Positions 27,305-36,989 of a stretch of 64,000 nt of DNA are shown here, piece after piece. The stretch lies in assembly GCF_000178475.1 (NCBI RefSeq), contig NZ_ADNY01000011.1, forward strand, positions 1 to 64,000, read 5' to 3'. The notes below the pieces were generated by a model, which was not told the origin of the DNA, searched no databases, and worked only from the letters and a program-made list of their open reading frames with translations. The translations under genes were made by a program, and so were the position numbers. Numbering within the stretch: the stretch's first letter is position 1; every line of letters starts with the position of its first letter. The stretch is from Lactobacillus amylolyticus DSM 11664 (GTDB taxonomy: Bacteria > Bacillota > Bacilli > Lactobacillales > Lactobacillaceae).

Positions 27305-28636
27305 ATGGATTTTACATTCGATTCAGACGACAATAAAAATGCTGTTATTAAAGTAATCGGTGTTGGTGGCGCCGGTGGTAATGCTGTTAACCGAATGATT
27401 GATGATGGTGTTCAAGGTGTTTCATTTATTGCAGCTAATACAGATGTACAAGCACTTAATAGTAATAAAGCAGAGGAAAAAATTCAATTAGGGCCTAAAT
27501 TGACAAGAGGTTTAGGTGCTGGTTCACATCCTGAGGTTGGTCAAAAAGCCGCTGAAGAAAGTGAGCAAACGATTGAAGATGCCTTAAAAGGTGCAGATAT
27601 GATCTTTATCACTGCCGGAATGGGTGGTGGTACTGGTACCGGGGCTGCTCCAGTTGTTGCTAAGATTGCAAGAGAAACTGGTGCTTTAACTGTTGGTGTT
27701 GTTACTAGACCATTTAGTTTTGAAGGCCCGAAGCGTTCCAGAAATGCCGCTGAAGGTATCACTCAATTAAAGCAATATGTTGATACTCTAGTTATTATTG
27801 CCAACAACCGCTTACTTGAAATGGTTGATAAGAAGACTCCAATGATGGATGCCTTTAAAGAAGCAGACAATGTCTTAAAGCAAGGTGTTCAAGGTATTTC
27901 AGACTTGATTACTTCTACAGACTACGTTAACTTGGACTTTGCTGATGTTAAGACAGTTATGGAAAACCAGGGTGCTGCCTTGATGGGTATTGGTCGTGCT
28001 AGTGGTGAAAACAGAACTGTTGAAGCTACTAAATTGGCTATTTCATCACCATTGCTTGAAGTCTCAATCGATGGTGCTAAACAAGTGTTGCTTAACATTA
28101 CTGGTGGACCAGATTTGACATTATTTGAAGCTCAAGATGCATCTGAAATTGTTTCTAAGGCAGCTGGTGACGATGTTAACATTATCTTTGGTACTTCAAT
28201 TAATCCTAACTTGGGTGACGAAGTAGTTGTCACAGTTATTGCTACAGGAATTGATTCGGCTACAGAAGAAGCTGCTTCAAAACAATTGCCAGGCAGAAGC
28301 CACCAAATCAAGTCTCAACCTAAGAAGACTGAAGAAGCTCAAGCTACTAAGCCAACGATTGGTCAAACTGTTCAACCAACAGTAAATCAAAGTACCAATA
28401 ATACGACTGCTGAACACGAGAGTATGGTTGATCCAACTAGTGTTTGGGGCTTAAATAACGATGACCAAACTACTAGAAGAACTACACCAACTAACACAAA
28501 CGCTGGTCAAGATGACAGCTTTGACTATTTCAGCAGCGAAGATCAAAATAGTATTTCACAAATTGAAACCAGTGCACAAGATGATGACGATGATAATAAT
28601 GACATCCCATTTTTCAAGCACCGCGGTGAAAACTAA
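27305..28636 (+). CDS. ftsZ: Cell division GTPase FtsZ
   Basis: A 443-aa tubulin homologue that forms the Z-ring. The nucleotide loop [11 protein letters not shown] (about residues 18-28), the tubulin signature [11 protein letters not shown] and the T7 loop region ([12 protein letters not shown]) are intact. A Thr/Gln-rich disordered linker from about residue 320 leads to the acidic run [15 protein letters not shown], the C-terminal peptide that binds FtsA and SepF. Codon use is strongly biased, as expected for high expression. Confidence 0.98.
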   Translation: MDFTFDSDDNKNAVIKVIGVGGAGGNAVNRMIDDGVQGVSFIAANTDVQALNSNKAEEKIQLGPKLTRGLGAGSHPEVGQKAAEESEQTIEDALKGADMIFITAGMGGGTGTGAAPVVAKIARETGALTVGVVTRPFSFEGPKRSRNAAEGITQLKQYVDTLVIIANNRLLEMVDKKTPMMDAFKEADNVLKQGVQGISDLITSTDYVNLDFADVKTVMENQGAALMGIGRASGENRTVEATKLAISSPLLEVSIDGAKQVLLNITGGPDLTLFEAQDASEIVSKAAGDDVNIIFGTSINPNLGDEVVVTVIATGIDSATEEAASKQLPGRSHQIKSQPKKTEEAQATKPTIGQTVQPTVNQSTNNTTAEHESMVDPTSVWGLNNDDQTTRRTTPTNTNAGQDDSFDYFSSEDQNSISQIETSAQDDDDDNNDIPFFKHRGEN

Positions 28637-28652
28637 TAGGGGGGAAAGAAAG

Positions 28653-29093
28653 ATGGCTTTTGATAAATTAGGTAGATTCTTCGGAATTTCCGACGATGAT
28701 GATAATGTAGTGGATGAAGAAGAATATACTCAAGATCAAGAAAACGATGATACTCAAATTCCACTGAATACAGTTAACCGCGATAATGTGGTTTCTATTA
28801 AATCTGGAATGAATTCAAGCAAGAGTCAAATCGTTTTATATGAACCTCGTGTATATTCTGATGCTAAAGATGTTGCACAAAACTTATTGCAAAATAAGGC
28901 TGTTGTAATTAACTTTAGCGGAATGGAAGATAGCTCAGCTAGAAGAATCGTTGATTTTATTACCGGTACTGTTTATGCTCTAAATGGTAAAATTCAAAGA
29001 ATTGGCGACAAGATCTTCTTAGCTACACCTCCAAAATTCGTTACTGATGGCAAGATCAGTGAATTAGTTGATAAGAAAGATAATTTGGACTAG
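28653..29093 (+). CDS. sepF: Cell division protein SepF
   Basis: A 146-aa protein. The N-terminal amphipathic membrane-binding segment is MAFDKLGRFFGIS. An acidic linker and the SepF (DUF552) domain follow, with YEPRVYSDAKDVAQNLLQ, VVINFSGM and RRIVDFITGTVYALNG. SepF rings align FtsZ and act as an alternative FtsA-like anchor. The ATG at 28653 follows AGGGGGGAAAG; the frame is open upstream inside ftsZ but shows no homology. yggT starts three bases after the stop. Confidence 0.95.
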   Translation: MAFDKLGRFFGISDDDDNVVDEEEYTQDQENDDTQIPLNTVNRDNVVSIKSGMNSSKSQIVLYEPRVYSDAKDVAQNLLQNKAVVINFSGMEDSSARRIVDFITGTVYALNGKIQRIGDKIFLATPPKFVTDGKISELVDKKDNLD

Positions 29094-29096
29094 TTA

Positions 29097-29378
29097 ATGA
29101 TTGGTTACTACATTTTTATTGGAATATCCTATATTATTTGGATTTATAGCATTATTTTGGTAATTGATGCAATTATGAGCTGGCTTCCTTTTTTAGCCAA
29201 TTCATTTGTTGGCAGATTGCTTAATAGAATTGTGAATCCATATCTGAATCTGTTTAGAAGAGGACCAGTTGCTAAATTAGCTTTTAGTACAGGAATTGAT
29301 ATTTCGCCTGTAATTGGTATTTTTATTCTTTATTTGATTCAAGGATTAATCCAAAATATTGCATACAGATTTATTTAA
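29097..29378 (+). CDS. ylmG: YggT family membrane protein (YlmG)
   Basis: A 93-aa protein with two membrane helices (about residues 3-27 and 68-88). Between them is the conserved loop SWLPFLANSFVGRLLNRIVNPYLN, broken here as SWLPF, VGRLL and NPYLNLFRR. YggT/YlmG proteins sit between sepF and ylmH in most Firmicutes and are linked to envelope and division processes, without a defined reaction. Confidence 0.92.
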   Translation: MIGYYIFIGISYIIWIYSIILVIDAIMSWLPFLANSFVGRLLNRIVNPYLNLFRRGPVAKLAFSTGIDISPVIGIFILYLIQGLIQNIAYRFI

Positions 29379-29388
29379 TGGTGGGTTA

Positions 29389-30189
29389 ATGGAAAAAAGA
29401 CAAGCGAGTAGTTTTTACCCACATTTTCAATTAGATGAAAGACCAACAGTTGATAAACTTGTTGGTCTTTTTAATAACTTAGTATTTAAGCATGAAAGCT
29501 TATTAACAGATTTCTTAGATCCCGGACAACGGGAAATATTAAAAATAATTGTTGGTAATGAGGCTTTTTTGCAAGATTTTGGCGGTTATCTAAATTCTGA
29601 GAAAAGAAGAGTTTATCTAAGTGAAGAGTGGGAAAATTTTAGAACAACTGACTTTCAAGTCCAAGCTTTTGAAATACAATATCCAACCAAATTTTATAAG
29701 TTGACACATAGCTCAATTTTAGGAACATTAGCTAATTCTGGGATTAAAACTGATACTTTTGGCGATATTATTACAGATGGACATGGCAAATGGCAATTTT
29801 TTGCAAAAAAGGAATTGCAAAGCTATTTTGAAGAGCAAATCGTTAGAATTGGTAAAAGCAAGGTAAAATTGCAGCCAATTTCTTTTAAAGAAGTACTTGT
29901 TCCTGAAGATGATTCAATTGAAAAGGTTGAAATTGTTTCTTCATTAAGATTAGATGCAATTTTGGCTGGCATCAGTAAGCAAAGCAGAACGCAATTAAAA
30001 ACGCAAATTGAAGACGGAACAGTCAAATTAAATTGGCATGATATTGTAAATTCTAATATAATGATTAAAGAAAATGATGTGATCAGTTTGCGCCATTTTG
30101 GTCGGTTACAAATTACGAGCATTGCTTCTACAAGAAAAGGAAAATTTAGGGTGGTGTTGAAGCTTTGGCAAACGAAGAAAAAAAGGTAA
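29389..30189 (+). CDS. ylmH: RNA-binding protein YlmH (S4 domain)
   Basis: A 266-aa protein. The N-terminal region (about 1-170) is the YlmH-specific fold, and the C-terminal S4 RNA-binding domain starts near SLRLDAILAGISKQSRTQ (about residue 188). Recent work in Bacillus links YlmH to rescue of stalled 50S subunits; that is family knowledge, not visible here. The ATG at 29389 follows GGTGGG; the frame extends upstream into yggT. divIVA starts inside its last 25 bases. Confidence 0.92.
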   Translation: MEKRQASSFYPHFQLDERPTVDKLVGLFNNLVFKHESLLTDFLDPGQREILKIIVGNEAFLQDFGGYLNSEKRRVYLSEEWENFRTTDFQVQAFEIQYPTKFYKLTHSSILGTLANSGIKTDTFGDIITDGHGKWQFFAKKELQSYFEEQIVRIGKSKVKLQPISFKEVLVPEDDSIEKVEIVSSLRLDAILAGISKQSRTQLKTQIEDGTVKLNWHDIVNSNIMIKENDVISLRHFGRLQITSIASTRKGKFRVVLKLWQTKKKR

Positions 30190-30953
30190 GTCAAATTACT
30201 CCGATGGATATTCATAACAAAGAGTTCAAACGTCGGGGCAGAAATGGGTATGATCGTTATGAAGTCGACAAATTCTTAGATGAGATTGTTGACGATTATG
30301 GTGACGCTCTTGATCAAGTGGTTGATCTTAAGAATAAAGAAGTTGATCTCAACAAGAAACTGGATCAATTTGAAGATGAAAATGAAAATCTTAAGAATGA
30401 ATTGCAACAATATCGTCAACGTGAACAAGAAGTAAACGAGGTATCGGTTTCAGCACAAGAATCAGCTACGCGAATTAAAAAAGAAGCTCAAGAAAAAGCA
30501 GACAGTATTATTAACGATGCCAAAAATCAAATTGCTACAGATACTAAATTTGAGCAGCAACAGAAAGATACTCTAGCTGAAGATTACGATCGTCTTAAAG
30601 AAGAAGTAGGTTCTTTTAGAGCACAATTACAAGAGATGCTCAAAAAGCAGATTACTATTTTAAATGATGATCAATGGCAAAAGGCTTTAGACAAATATTT
30701 TGATACTGATCGTTATTACCCAGAGGATGGTTCTGAACCTATTCCAACTGCTAATGATGAGTCAAAGAAAGTTGACAAATCTGCTGAAGATGCTTTAGAA
30801 TCTTCTCATAAGCCTACTAATGACGATACAAAACCAATTGTGGGCGATAGTCCAAGTGAAGAGACAATTGATGTTAAACCACAGAGAAGAACCAGATTAA
30901 ACGCTGGTCCTACAATTATCTTTCCCGACGACTATAAAGATCGAAAGAATTAA
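30165..30953 (+). CDS. divIVA: Cell division initiation protein DivIVA
   Basis: A 262-aa coiled-coil protein that senses negative membrane curvature at poles and septa. The N-terminal lipid-binding domain holds the conserved ITPMDIHNKEFKRRGRNGYD (about residues 11-30) and VDKFLDEIV. Coiled coils (about 55-160) and an acidic variable tail follow. It starts with TTG at 30165 after GGGTGGTG, overlapping the end of ylmH by 25 bases, so it is coupled to it. The basic C-terminus (RRTRLNAGPTIIFPDDYKDR) is probably unstructured. Confidence 0.95.
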   Translation: MANEEKKVSQITPMDIHNKEFKRRGRNGYDRYEVDKFLDEIVDDYGDALDQVVDLKNKEVDLNKKLDQFEDENENLKNELQQYRQREQEVNEVSVSAQESATRIKKEAQEKADSIINDAKNQIATDTKFEQQQKDTLAEDYDRLKEEVGSFRAQLQEMLKKQITILNDDQWQKALDKYFDTDRYYPEDGSEPIPTANDESKKVDKSAEDALESSHKPTNDDTKPIVGDSPSEETIDVKPQRRTRLNAGPTIIFPDDYKDRKN

Positions 30954-30959
30954 TTAGAC

Positions 30960-31152
30960 TGACAGTAAAACTTAAGGGCAATTCAGCGAGTTAGCGATGG
31001 TGGAAGGCTAACAAAAGAGCCTAAAAGTTGATCAGCTGCCGATTGGGTCTAAGCGTTTAGTTGCATGATACGCAACGATAAGTGGAGCTTTTGGCTCAAA
31101 TTAGGTGGTACCACGGTTAACCTCGTCCTAAATTAGGGACGAGGCTTTTTTG
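30960..31152 (+). promoter_or_regulatory. T-box riboswitch controlling ileS (short Stem I)
   Basis: The T-box core AGGTGGTACCACGG is at 31103-31116. It is followed by the terminator CCTCGTCCTAAA, loop, TTAGGGACGAGG and T6 (31120-31152). Upstream, GGCA...TGCC closes a short Stem I in which ATC (31031-31033) sits on the 3' side of the internal loop. ATC is an isoleucine codon and the likely specifier. The whole leader is about 190 nt, shorter than the valS one. T-box and terminator are certain; the specifier is a hand fold. Confidence 0.88.
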
Positions 31153-31169
31153 CTAGAAAGGAATTTTGA

Positions 31170-33953
31170 ATGAGAATCAAGGATACTTTGAATTTAGGCA
31201 AAACTAAATTTAAGATGCGCGGCAATCTTCCTGTCCGTGAAGCTCAATGGCAAAAACAATGGGAAGAAAATAAATTATATGAACAAAGATTAAAGTTAAA
31301 CGAAGGCAAGCCTCGTTTTGACTTGCATGATGGCCCTCCATTTGCTAACGGCAACATTCATATGGGCCATGCCTTAAACAAGATTTCCAAGGATATCATT
31401 GTTCGTTACAAGAACATGGATGGCTATTACGCACCTTATGTTCCTGGATGGGATACTCACGGCCTTCCTGTTGAACAACAACTTGCTAAAAAGGGCGTAG
31501 ATCGTAAGACAATGGATCGTGCAAAGTATCGTGAACTTTGTCATGAATACGCTGAAAAGCAAATTAAAAAGCAAATGACCGACTTCAAGCGCTTAGGTGT
31601 AATGGCTGACTGGGATCATCCTTACATTACTTTACAACCTGAATTCGAAGCTGAAGAAATCAGGATTTTTGGCGAAATGTATAAGAAGGGCTACATCTAT
31701 AAGGGTAAGAAGCCTGTTTACTGGTCATGGTCAAGTGAATCAACTTTAGCAGAGGCCGAAGTTGAATATAAAGACGTTAAAGCAAATTCAATTTTCGTTG
31801 CCTTCCCAGTTAAAGATGGCAAAGGAATTATCGATCCAGAAAATACCTATTTTGTAATCTGGACTACTACTCCTTGGACTATTCCAGCTAATGAAGCAAT
31901 TTGTGTAAACCCTAAGTTTGATTACGTAGTAGTAAACGTTGGCGACAAGAACTACGTTGTAGCTGCAGGCTTGCTTGATAGCGTTGCTGAACAAATTGGT
32001 TGGAAAGATTATAAAGTAATCAAGACTATCAAGGGTGCAGACATGGAATACATGACTGCTAAGCATCCTCTTTACGATAAAGAAAGCTTGGTTATTGAAG
32101 GCTTCCATGTAACTTTGGATGATGGTACTGGTTTGGTTCATACTGCACCTGGCTTTGGTGAAGATGACTTTAATGTTGGTCAAAAGTACCACTTGCCAAT
32201 TTTTAGTCCAGTTGATGCACAAGGAAAATATACTGATGAAGTACCTGAATTAGCCGGCATGTTTTATCAGGATGTCGATAAGTTAATGGTGCAAAAGCTT
32301 AAGGACTGTGGAGCTTTGCTTAAGCTCAAAGTCTTTACCCACTCATACCCACATGATTGGCGTACTAAGAAACCAGTTATTTTCAGGGCTACTACGCAAT
32401 GGTTTGCTTCAATTGAACCATTCAGAAAACAAATTCTTGATCAAATTGACAAGGCCAGCTTCATTCCTTCATGGGGTAAAACTCGTCTTTACAACATGAT
32501 TAAAGATCGTGGCGACTGGGTAATTTCCCGTCAACGTGCTTGGGGTGTTCCACTTCCAATTTTCTACGCAGAAGATGGCACTCCAATTGTTGCTCCTGAA
32601 ACTATTGAACATGTAGCTAAGATCGTTGAAAAAGAAGGAACAATTGCTTGGTACAAGCACACTGCTAAAGAATTGCTTCCAGAAGGCTTTACTTCAGAAC
32701 ATTCACCAAATGGCGAATATACTAAAGAAAAAGATATCTTGGATGTTTGGTTTGACTCTGGGACATCATGGGCTGGTGTCATGAGAAAACGCGATGGGCT
32801 TCATTTCCCAGCTGATCTCTATCTTGAAGGCTCTGACCAATACCGTGGCTGGTTCAACTCTAGTTTAATTACTTCAGTTGCTACCACTGGCTTGGCACCT
32901 TACAAACAAGTTTTATCACAAGGCTTTGTGTTGGATGACAAGGGCCACAAGATGTCTAAATCACTTGGCAATGTTATTTCACCAAATGACGTTATCAAGA
33001 AGATGGGTGCCGAAATTATTCGTCTCTGGGTAGCTCAAGCAGATACTTCTTCTGACGTTGCCGTATCTTATGATATTTTGAGTCAATCTGCAGAAAGCTA
33101 CCGTAAGATTAGAAATACCTTCCGTTACATGTTGGCCAACACAAGCGATTTTGATCCAGAAAAAAATAGGATTGCTTATGAAGATTTGCGTTCTGTCGAC
33201 CAATACATGGAAGTAAAGCTCAATGATTTGATTAGAGACTGTCTTGCTGCTTACGATAAATATGACTTCTCAACTGTCTTCAAGAAGGTCTTTAACTTTA
33301 TTTCAAATGATCTTTCATCATTCTACTTAGACTTTGCTAAGGATGTTCTTTATATTGAAGCTAAAGACAGTCATGCACGTCGTTCAATGCAAACTGTAAT
33401 TTACGATGCAGCAGTTAAATTAGCTAAAATTTTGACACCAATCTTGCCACACACGATGGAAGAAGTATGGAGCTTTTTGAAAGAAAAAGAAAACTATGTC
33501 CAACTTGCTAACATGCCAGAAGTTGTAACTTACGAAAATCGTGAAGAATTGCTTGAAAACTGGCATAAATTCATGAATCTTCGTGATGATGTTTTGAAGG
33601 CATTGGAAGACGCAAGAAATAATAAACTGATTGGTAAATCATTTGAAGCAGCTGTTACGATCTATCCTGATAAAGAAACTAAGTCAATGCTCGATGATTT
33701 GAAGGCAAACTTCAGAGAAATCTTGATTGTTTCTAAGCTAACAATTGTTTATGGTGAAGCTCCAGCAAATGCTGAAAAGCTTAATAATGCTGCAATTGTT
33801 GTTGAACACGCAGAAGGCGAAGTTTGTCCACGTTGTCGAATGATCAGAAACGACATCGGCAAGGATCCAAAATTGCCAATGCTTTGTGGTCGTTGTGCTG
33901 AAATTGTTGAGGCTAATTTCCCAGAAGCTGCCGAAGAGGGACTTGAAAAATAA
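31170..33953 (+). CDS. ileS: Isoleucyl-tRNA synthetase
   Basis: A 927-aa class Ia synthetase. The HIGH motif is HMGH in [17 protein letters not shown], the KMSKS motif is [11 protein letters not shown], and the editing domain has [14 protein letters not shown]. The C-terminus has a zinc-binding cluster, CPRCR...CGRCAE, typical of bacterial IleRS with four cysteines. It charges tRNA-Ile and edits valine. A T-box leader controls it. The stop overlaps the next ATG (TAATG). This is the short-branch bacterial form, expected to be mupirocin sensitive by family. Confidence 0.98.
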   Translation: MRIKDTLNLGKTKFKMRGNLPVREAQWQKQWEENKLYEQRLKLNEGKPRFDLHDGPPFANGNIHMGHALNKISKDIIVRYKNMDGYYAPYVPGWDTHGLPVEQQLAKKGVDRKTMDRAKYRELCHEYAEKQIKKQMTDFKRLGVMADWDHPYITLQPEFEAEEIRIFGEMYKKGYIYKGKKPVYWSWSSESTLAEAEVEYKDVKANSIFVAFPVKDGKGIIDPENTYFVIWTTTPWTIPANEAICVNPKFDYVVVNVGDKNYVVAAGLLDSVAEQIGWKDYKVIKTIKGADMEYMTAKHPLYDKESLVIEGFHVTLDDGTGLVHTAPGFGEDDFNVGQKYHLPIFSPVDAQGKYTDEVPELAGMFYQDVDKLMVQKLKDCGALLKLKVFTHSYPHDWRTKKPVIFRATTQWFASIEPFRKQILDQIDKASFIPSWGKTRLYNMIKDRGDWVISRQRAWGVPLPIFYAEDGTPIVAPETIEHVAKIVEKEGTIAWYKHTAKELLPEGFTSEHSPNGEYTKEKDILDVWFDSGTSWAGVMRKRDGLHFPADLYLEGSDQYRGWFNSSLITSVATTGLAPYKQVLSQGFVLDDKGHKMSKSLGNVISPNDVIKKMGAEIIRLWVAQADTSSDVAVSYDILSQSAESYRKIRNTFRYMLANTSDFDPEKNRIAYEDLRSVDQYMEVKLNDLIRDCLAAYDKYDFSTVFKKVFNFISNDLSSFYLDFAKDVLYIEAKDSHARRSMQTVIYDAAVKLAKILTPILPHTMEEVWSFLKEKENYVQLANMPEVVTYENREELLENWHKFMNLRDDVLKALEDARNNKLIGKSFEAAVTIYPDKETKSMLDDLKANFREILIVSKLTIVYGEAPANAEKLNNAAIVVEHAEGEVCPRCRMIRNDIGKDPKLPMLCGRCAEIVEANFPEAAEEGLEK

Positions 33954-34159
33954 TGCGTTTAGGAACAGTAAAACAGTTTGATGAAGGAAGCAGCTATGGT
34001 TTTATCACCGATGAGCAGAACCATAAGTCTTACTTTGTCTTTTATACTGCTATTAAAGAAGAAGGATATAAACGATTAGAGGTTGGCCAAAGAGTGAAAT
34101 ATCAATTAGCACAAGGCAAAAATGGTTTGCAATGCGTGAATGTATATTTGGCTGACTAA
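33953..34159 (+). CDS. Divergent cold-shock-domain protein (68 aa)
   Basis: The small OB-fold protein starts [20 protein letters not shown]. It aligns with cold-shock domains, but RNP1 (normally KGFGFI) reads SSYGFI and RNP2 (normally VFVHFSAI) reads YFVFYTAI. Several nucleic-acid-stacking aromatics are kept. It overlaps the ileS stop by one base, so it is translated from the ileS transcript rather than as a cold-induced gene with a long leader. It probably binds RNA or single-stranded DNA; its specific role is unknown. Confidence 0.8.
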   Translation: MRLGTVKQFDEGSSYGFITDEQNHKSYFVFYTAIKEEGYKRLEVGQRVKYQLAQGKNGLQCVNVYLAD

Positions 34160-34180
34160 TTAAGATAGGTGGAAGTTTGA

Positions 34181-34756
34181 ATGGATTTAAAAGAAACAGA
34201 AATTTCTTCTCAACCCATCTTTAAGGGTAGAATTGTTGAGTTATATGTTAGAACAATTAAGCTCCCAAACGGAGAAACTTCAACGCGAGAAGTAGTTAAG
34301 CACCAGCCTGCAGCGGCAGCAATTGCAATTAATGATAAAAAGCAGATGCTGCTGGTTAAGCAATGGCGTGAGCCAATTAAAGCCTTAACTCTTGAAATTC
34401 CGGCTGGTTTAATTGACGAAACAGATAATAGTCCGCTAGATGCAATTAAGCGTGAGCTTAATGAAGAAGGCGGCTATGAAGCTGATTATTGGGAAAAAGT
34501 AGCAGAATTTTATTCTTCTGTTGGTTTTACCGATGAAAAGCTGTATCTTTTCTATTGTGATACTTTAACCAAGCTGCAAGAAAAGCGTTCGCTTGATGCA
34601 GACGAGTTTTTGACTGCAGACTGGTATAGTTTGGATGATTTAAAAAAGTTAATGTCTGAAGGCAAAATTGTTGATGCTAAAACGGTTTATGCCATTACAT
34701 TTTGGGAGAATATGTTATTAACTAGTGCCCAAGATACGAAGGAAAAAGATGGCTGA
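34181..34756 (+). CDS. nudF: Nudix hydrolase, ADP-ribose pyrophosphatase type
   Basis: A 191-aa protein. The Nudix helix core is AIKRELNEEGGY with the metal-binding REL..EE.G intact. The upstream part (GLIDETDNSPLD) has one residue more than the textbook spacing between the first glycine and the REL core. The N-terminal part (QPIFKGRIVELYVRTIKLPNG) matches the ADP-ribose pyrophosphatase NudF/YqkG subgroup, which splits ADP-ribose to AMP and ribose 5-phosphate. The stop overlaps the next gene by eight bases. Substrate is by family, not by visible specificity residues. Confidence 0.87.
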   Translation: MDLKETEISSQPIFKGRIVELYVRTIKLPNGETSTREVVKHQPAAAAIAINDKKQMLLVKQWREPIKALTLEIPAGLIDETDNSPLDAIKRELNEEGGYEADYWEKVAEFYSSVGFTDEKLYLFYCDTLTKLQEKRSLDADEFLTADWYSLDDLKKLMSEGKIVDAKTVYAITFWENMLLTSAQDTKEKDG

Positions 34757-35069
34757 AAAACGTTCTGATTATCGCAGACAACAATCAAGAAAAAAAGGTA
34801 AAAAACTTTTACATCATATCAGATCGGCTTTTGCTGATCAAGATAGCACCGAAGAGAAAGTAGACGTCAATCCGGAATTTCAAAGAACTCAAACGGAGAG
34901 ACGATCCTTTACTGATGATTGTCAAGAATTTGCAAATAATTCTGAACCAATTGATACTGGCTTGTCGCGAGAAGATAAGAGTTTAAGACTGAAAAAGAGA
35001 TTGAATCGTGCTATTCTGATAGTGTTCGTTCTGATCATATTGGTGCTTTTGGCACTGTTTCATTTATAA
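34749..35069 (+). CDS. Tail-anchored small protein, unknown function (106 aa)
   Basis: I do not recognise a family. The first 80 residues are highly charged and basic at the start (MAEKRSDYRRQQSRKKGKKL). The last 22 form one hydrophobic helix (AILIVFVLIILVLLALF) with almost nothing after it, so it is probably a tail-anchored or C-in membrane protein with a cytoplasmic basic domain. The ATG at 34749 follows AAGGAAAAAG and overlaps the Nudix gene by eight bases. mtnN follows 18 bases after the stop, which suggests one operon. Confidence 0.75.
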   Translation: MAEKRSDYRRQQSRKKGKKLLHHIRSAFADQDSTEEKVDVNPEFQRTQTERRSFTDDCQEFANNSEPIDTGLSREDKSLRLKKRLNRAILIVFVLIILVLLALFHL

Positions 35070-35087
35070 AAAGAATAGAGGAAAAGT

Positions 35088-35783
35088 ATGAAGATTGCGA
35101 TTATTGCCCCAATGGAAATTGAGGCTGCTTATTACCGCAAATACTTTCACTCAGAAGATAAGGAAATGTTCGGATCAACTGTATTCGAACATTTTTCTGT
35201 TAATGGTAACGATGTTTACCTTGGCTTGAGTGGAATTGGCAAAGTGCAAGCAGCTATGAATTTGGCTAGTTTATTGAGCAACGTTGATATTGACATGATT
35301 TTTATGACAGGTTCAGCTGGTTCAATGAATCCCGACGTTCATAAAGAAGATTTGATTCTTCCTAGCGAATTTGCATACCATGATGCGCATAATACGATGG
35401 CGGGTGATTATGTTGAAGGACAGATTCCACAAGAACCTGCACGCTTTAAGCTTGATTCACCTGAAAGAGCAAAATTTGGCCAATATTTAAAGTCTAAGGG
35501 CGTTGATTATAAGGAAGGCTTAGTTGTAACTGGTGACTCATTTATTGCGTCTGATGCACAAAAGAAGACAATTAAGAAGAATTTTCCAGATGCACTTGGC
35601 GTAGAAATGGAAGGAGCAGCTTTCGCACAAGTCGCATATCACTTCAATAAGCCTTTGATTGCGATGCGAGCAATCTCTGATAACGGTGATGAAGACGCCA
35701 ATGAAGACTTTGACGCTTTTGTTAAAAAAGTTGGAGCTAAGGCTGCAAAATTAATCTGTGATTATGTAGAGGAGATTGATTAA
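35088..35783 (+). CDS. mtnN: 5'-methylthioadenosine/S-adenosylhomocysteine nucleosidase
   Basis: A 231-aa PNP-superfamily hydrolase that removes adenine from MTA and SAH, recycling SAM by-products and, with LuxS, allowing AI-2 formation. The N-terminal IAPMEIEAAYY carries the catalytic-base glutamate region, GLSGIGKVQAAMN is the phosphate-site-like loop, and VEMEGAAFAQVAY plus the aspartate in ISDNGDED are the ribose and adenine sites. GAGG precedes the ATG. The desulfurase gene begins directly at the next base after its stop. Confidence 0.95.
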   Translation: MKIAIIAPMEIEAAYYRKYFHSEDKEMFGSTVFEHFSVNGNDVYLGLSGIGKVQAAMNLASLLSNVDIDMIFMTGSAGSMNPDVHKEDLILPSEFAYHDAHNTMAGDYVEGQIPQEPARFKLDSPERAKFGQYLKSKGVDYKEGLVVTGDSFIASDAQKKTIKKNFPDALGVEMEGAAFAQVAYHFNKPLIAMRAISDNGDEDANEDFDAFVKKVGAKAAKLICDYVEEID

Positions 35784-36941
35784 ATGAGTGAGATTTACTT
35801 AGATAACGCTGCTACGACGCCAATGTCGCCAAAAGTAATCGATGTGATCACTGACCAAATGAAAAATGATTTTGGCAATGCTTCTAGTACGTATCAACTG
35901 GGCAGACAGGCAAGACATGTTATCGATCAGGCACGTCATCAGATTGCGCAGGCGATTAATGCTCAAGATGGTGAGATCATCTTTACTTCTGGCGGCTCAG
36001 AAAGCAATAATACAGCTATTTTTGGTACAGCTTACAGTCGCAAAGATATCGGCAAAAAAATAATTACCACTAAAATTGAACACCCTTCCGTTTTAAATCC
36101 GATGAAGAGATTAGAGAAACAAGGCTACGAAGTGGTTTATCTTGATGTCGACGAAAGCGGACATATTTCTCTTGATCAGTTGAAAAAGGAACTAACTCCG
36201 GACACGATTTTGGTTTCAATCATGGCTGTCAATAATGAAGTAGGCTCAATTATGCCAATTCAAAAAATTGGTGAGCTAGTGGCTGATAGCAATGCTTATT
36301 TTCATGTAGATGCCGTTCAAGGGATGGGCTCAATTGATTTAGACGTTAAGAAGATGAAGATTGATTTCTTGTCCGTTTCTGCGCATAAAATTAATGGACC
36401 TAAATTCTTAGGCTTTTTATATGAAAATAGCAAGATAACGATTCCTGACCTGGTACTTGGTGGGGAGCAGGAGATGAAGCGAAGAGCCGGAACGGAAAAC
36501 GTTCCTGGTATTGCCGGCTTTGGCGAAGCTGTTAAAGAGTTAATGACGATTGGCCATGCCTCTCTGCAAAAGAAATATAAGCATTTTCAAGATATTATTT
36601 TGAATACGCTTGATAAAGCAGGGATCAAGTATCATATTAATGGTGGACGAGGAGAAAATGTCTCTCATCACGTCTTGAATTTGCAGATTGATGGTGTCTC
36701 CACTACTGTTTTGCAAACGATGCTTGATTTAAATGGCTATGCAGTGTCTGGCGGATCAGCATGTACAGCAGGTTCACTAGAGCCTTCACATGTTTTGATT
36801 GCTTGTTTTGGAGCTGATTCTCCTAGAATCAAGGAATCTATCCGGATTTCTTTTGGTCGTTACAATACAGATGAAGAAGTCAGCCGGTTTGCAAAGAAAT
36901 TGGCAGAAATTGCTCAAGAAAAACAATCCAGTGAAAAATAG
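35784..36941 (+). CDS. Cysteine desulfurase (IscS-like) paired with mnmA
   Basis: A 385-aa class V PLP enzyme. The PLP lysine is K202 in SAHKINGPKFLG, the conserved HVDAVQG precedes it, and the active-loop cysteine is C327 in GGSACTAG. It is distinct from the desulfurase at 5652. The order desulfurase, DUF1831, mnmA is the usual low-GC arrangement (YrvO-MnmA in Bacillus), so it most likely feeds sulfur to MnmA for 2-thiouridine at tRNA wobble U34. It starts immediately after mtnN. Confidence 0.94.
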   Translation: MSEIYLDNAATTPMSPKVIDVITDQMKNDFGNASSTYQLGRQARHVIDQARHQIAQAINAQDGEIIFTSGGSESNNTAIFGTAYSRKDIGKKIITTKIEHPSVLNPMKRLEKQGYEVVYLDVDESGHISLDQLKKELTPDTILVSIMAVNNEVGSIMPIQKIGELVADSNAYFHVDAVQGMGSIDLDVKKMKIDFLSVSAHKINGPKFLGFLYENSKITIPDLVLGGEQEMKRRAGTENVPGIAGFGEAVKELMTIGHASLQKKYKHFQDIILNTLDKAGIKYHINGGRGENVSHHVLNLQIDGVSTTVLQTMLDLNGYAVSGGSACTAGSLEPSHVLIACFGADSPRIKESIRISFGRYNTDEEVSRFAKKLAEIAQEKQSSEK

Positions 36942-36989
36942 TTGCTTTCAAAAAGAAAGTAACTTATTATTAATAAGCGAGGAATTAAA

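Noticed and set aside
31788..32222. 144-aa open frame antisense to ileS
   Set aside because: Lies wholly within the conserved ileS editing region; composition and lack of a ribosome site mark it as a shadow frame.
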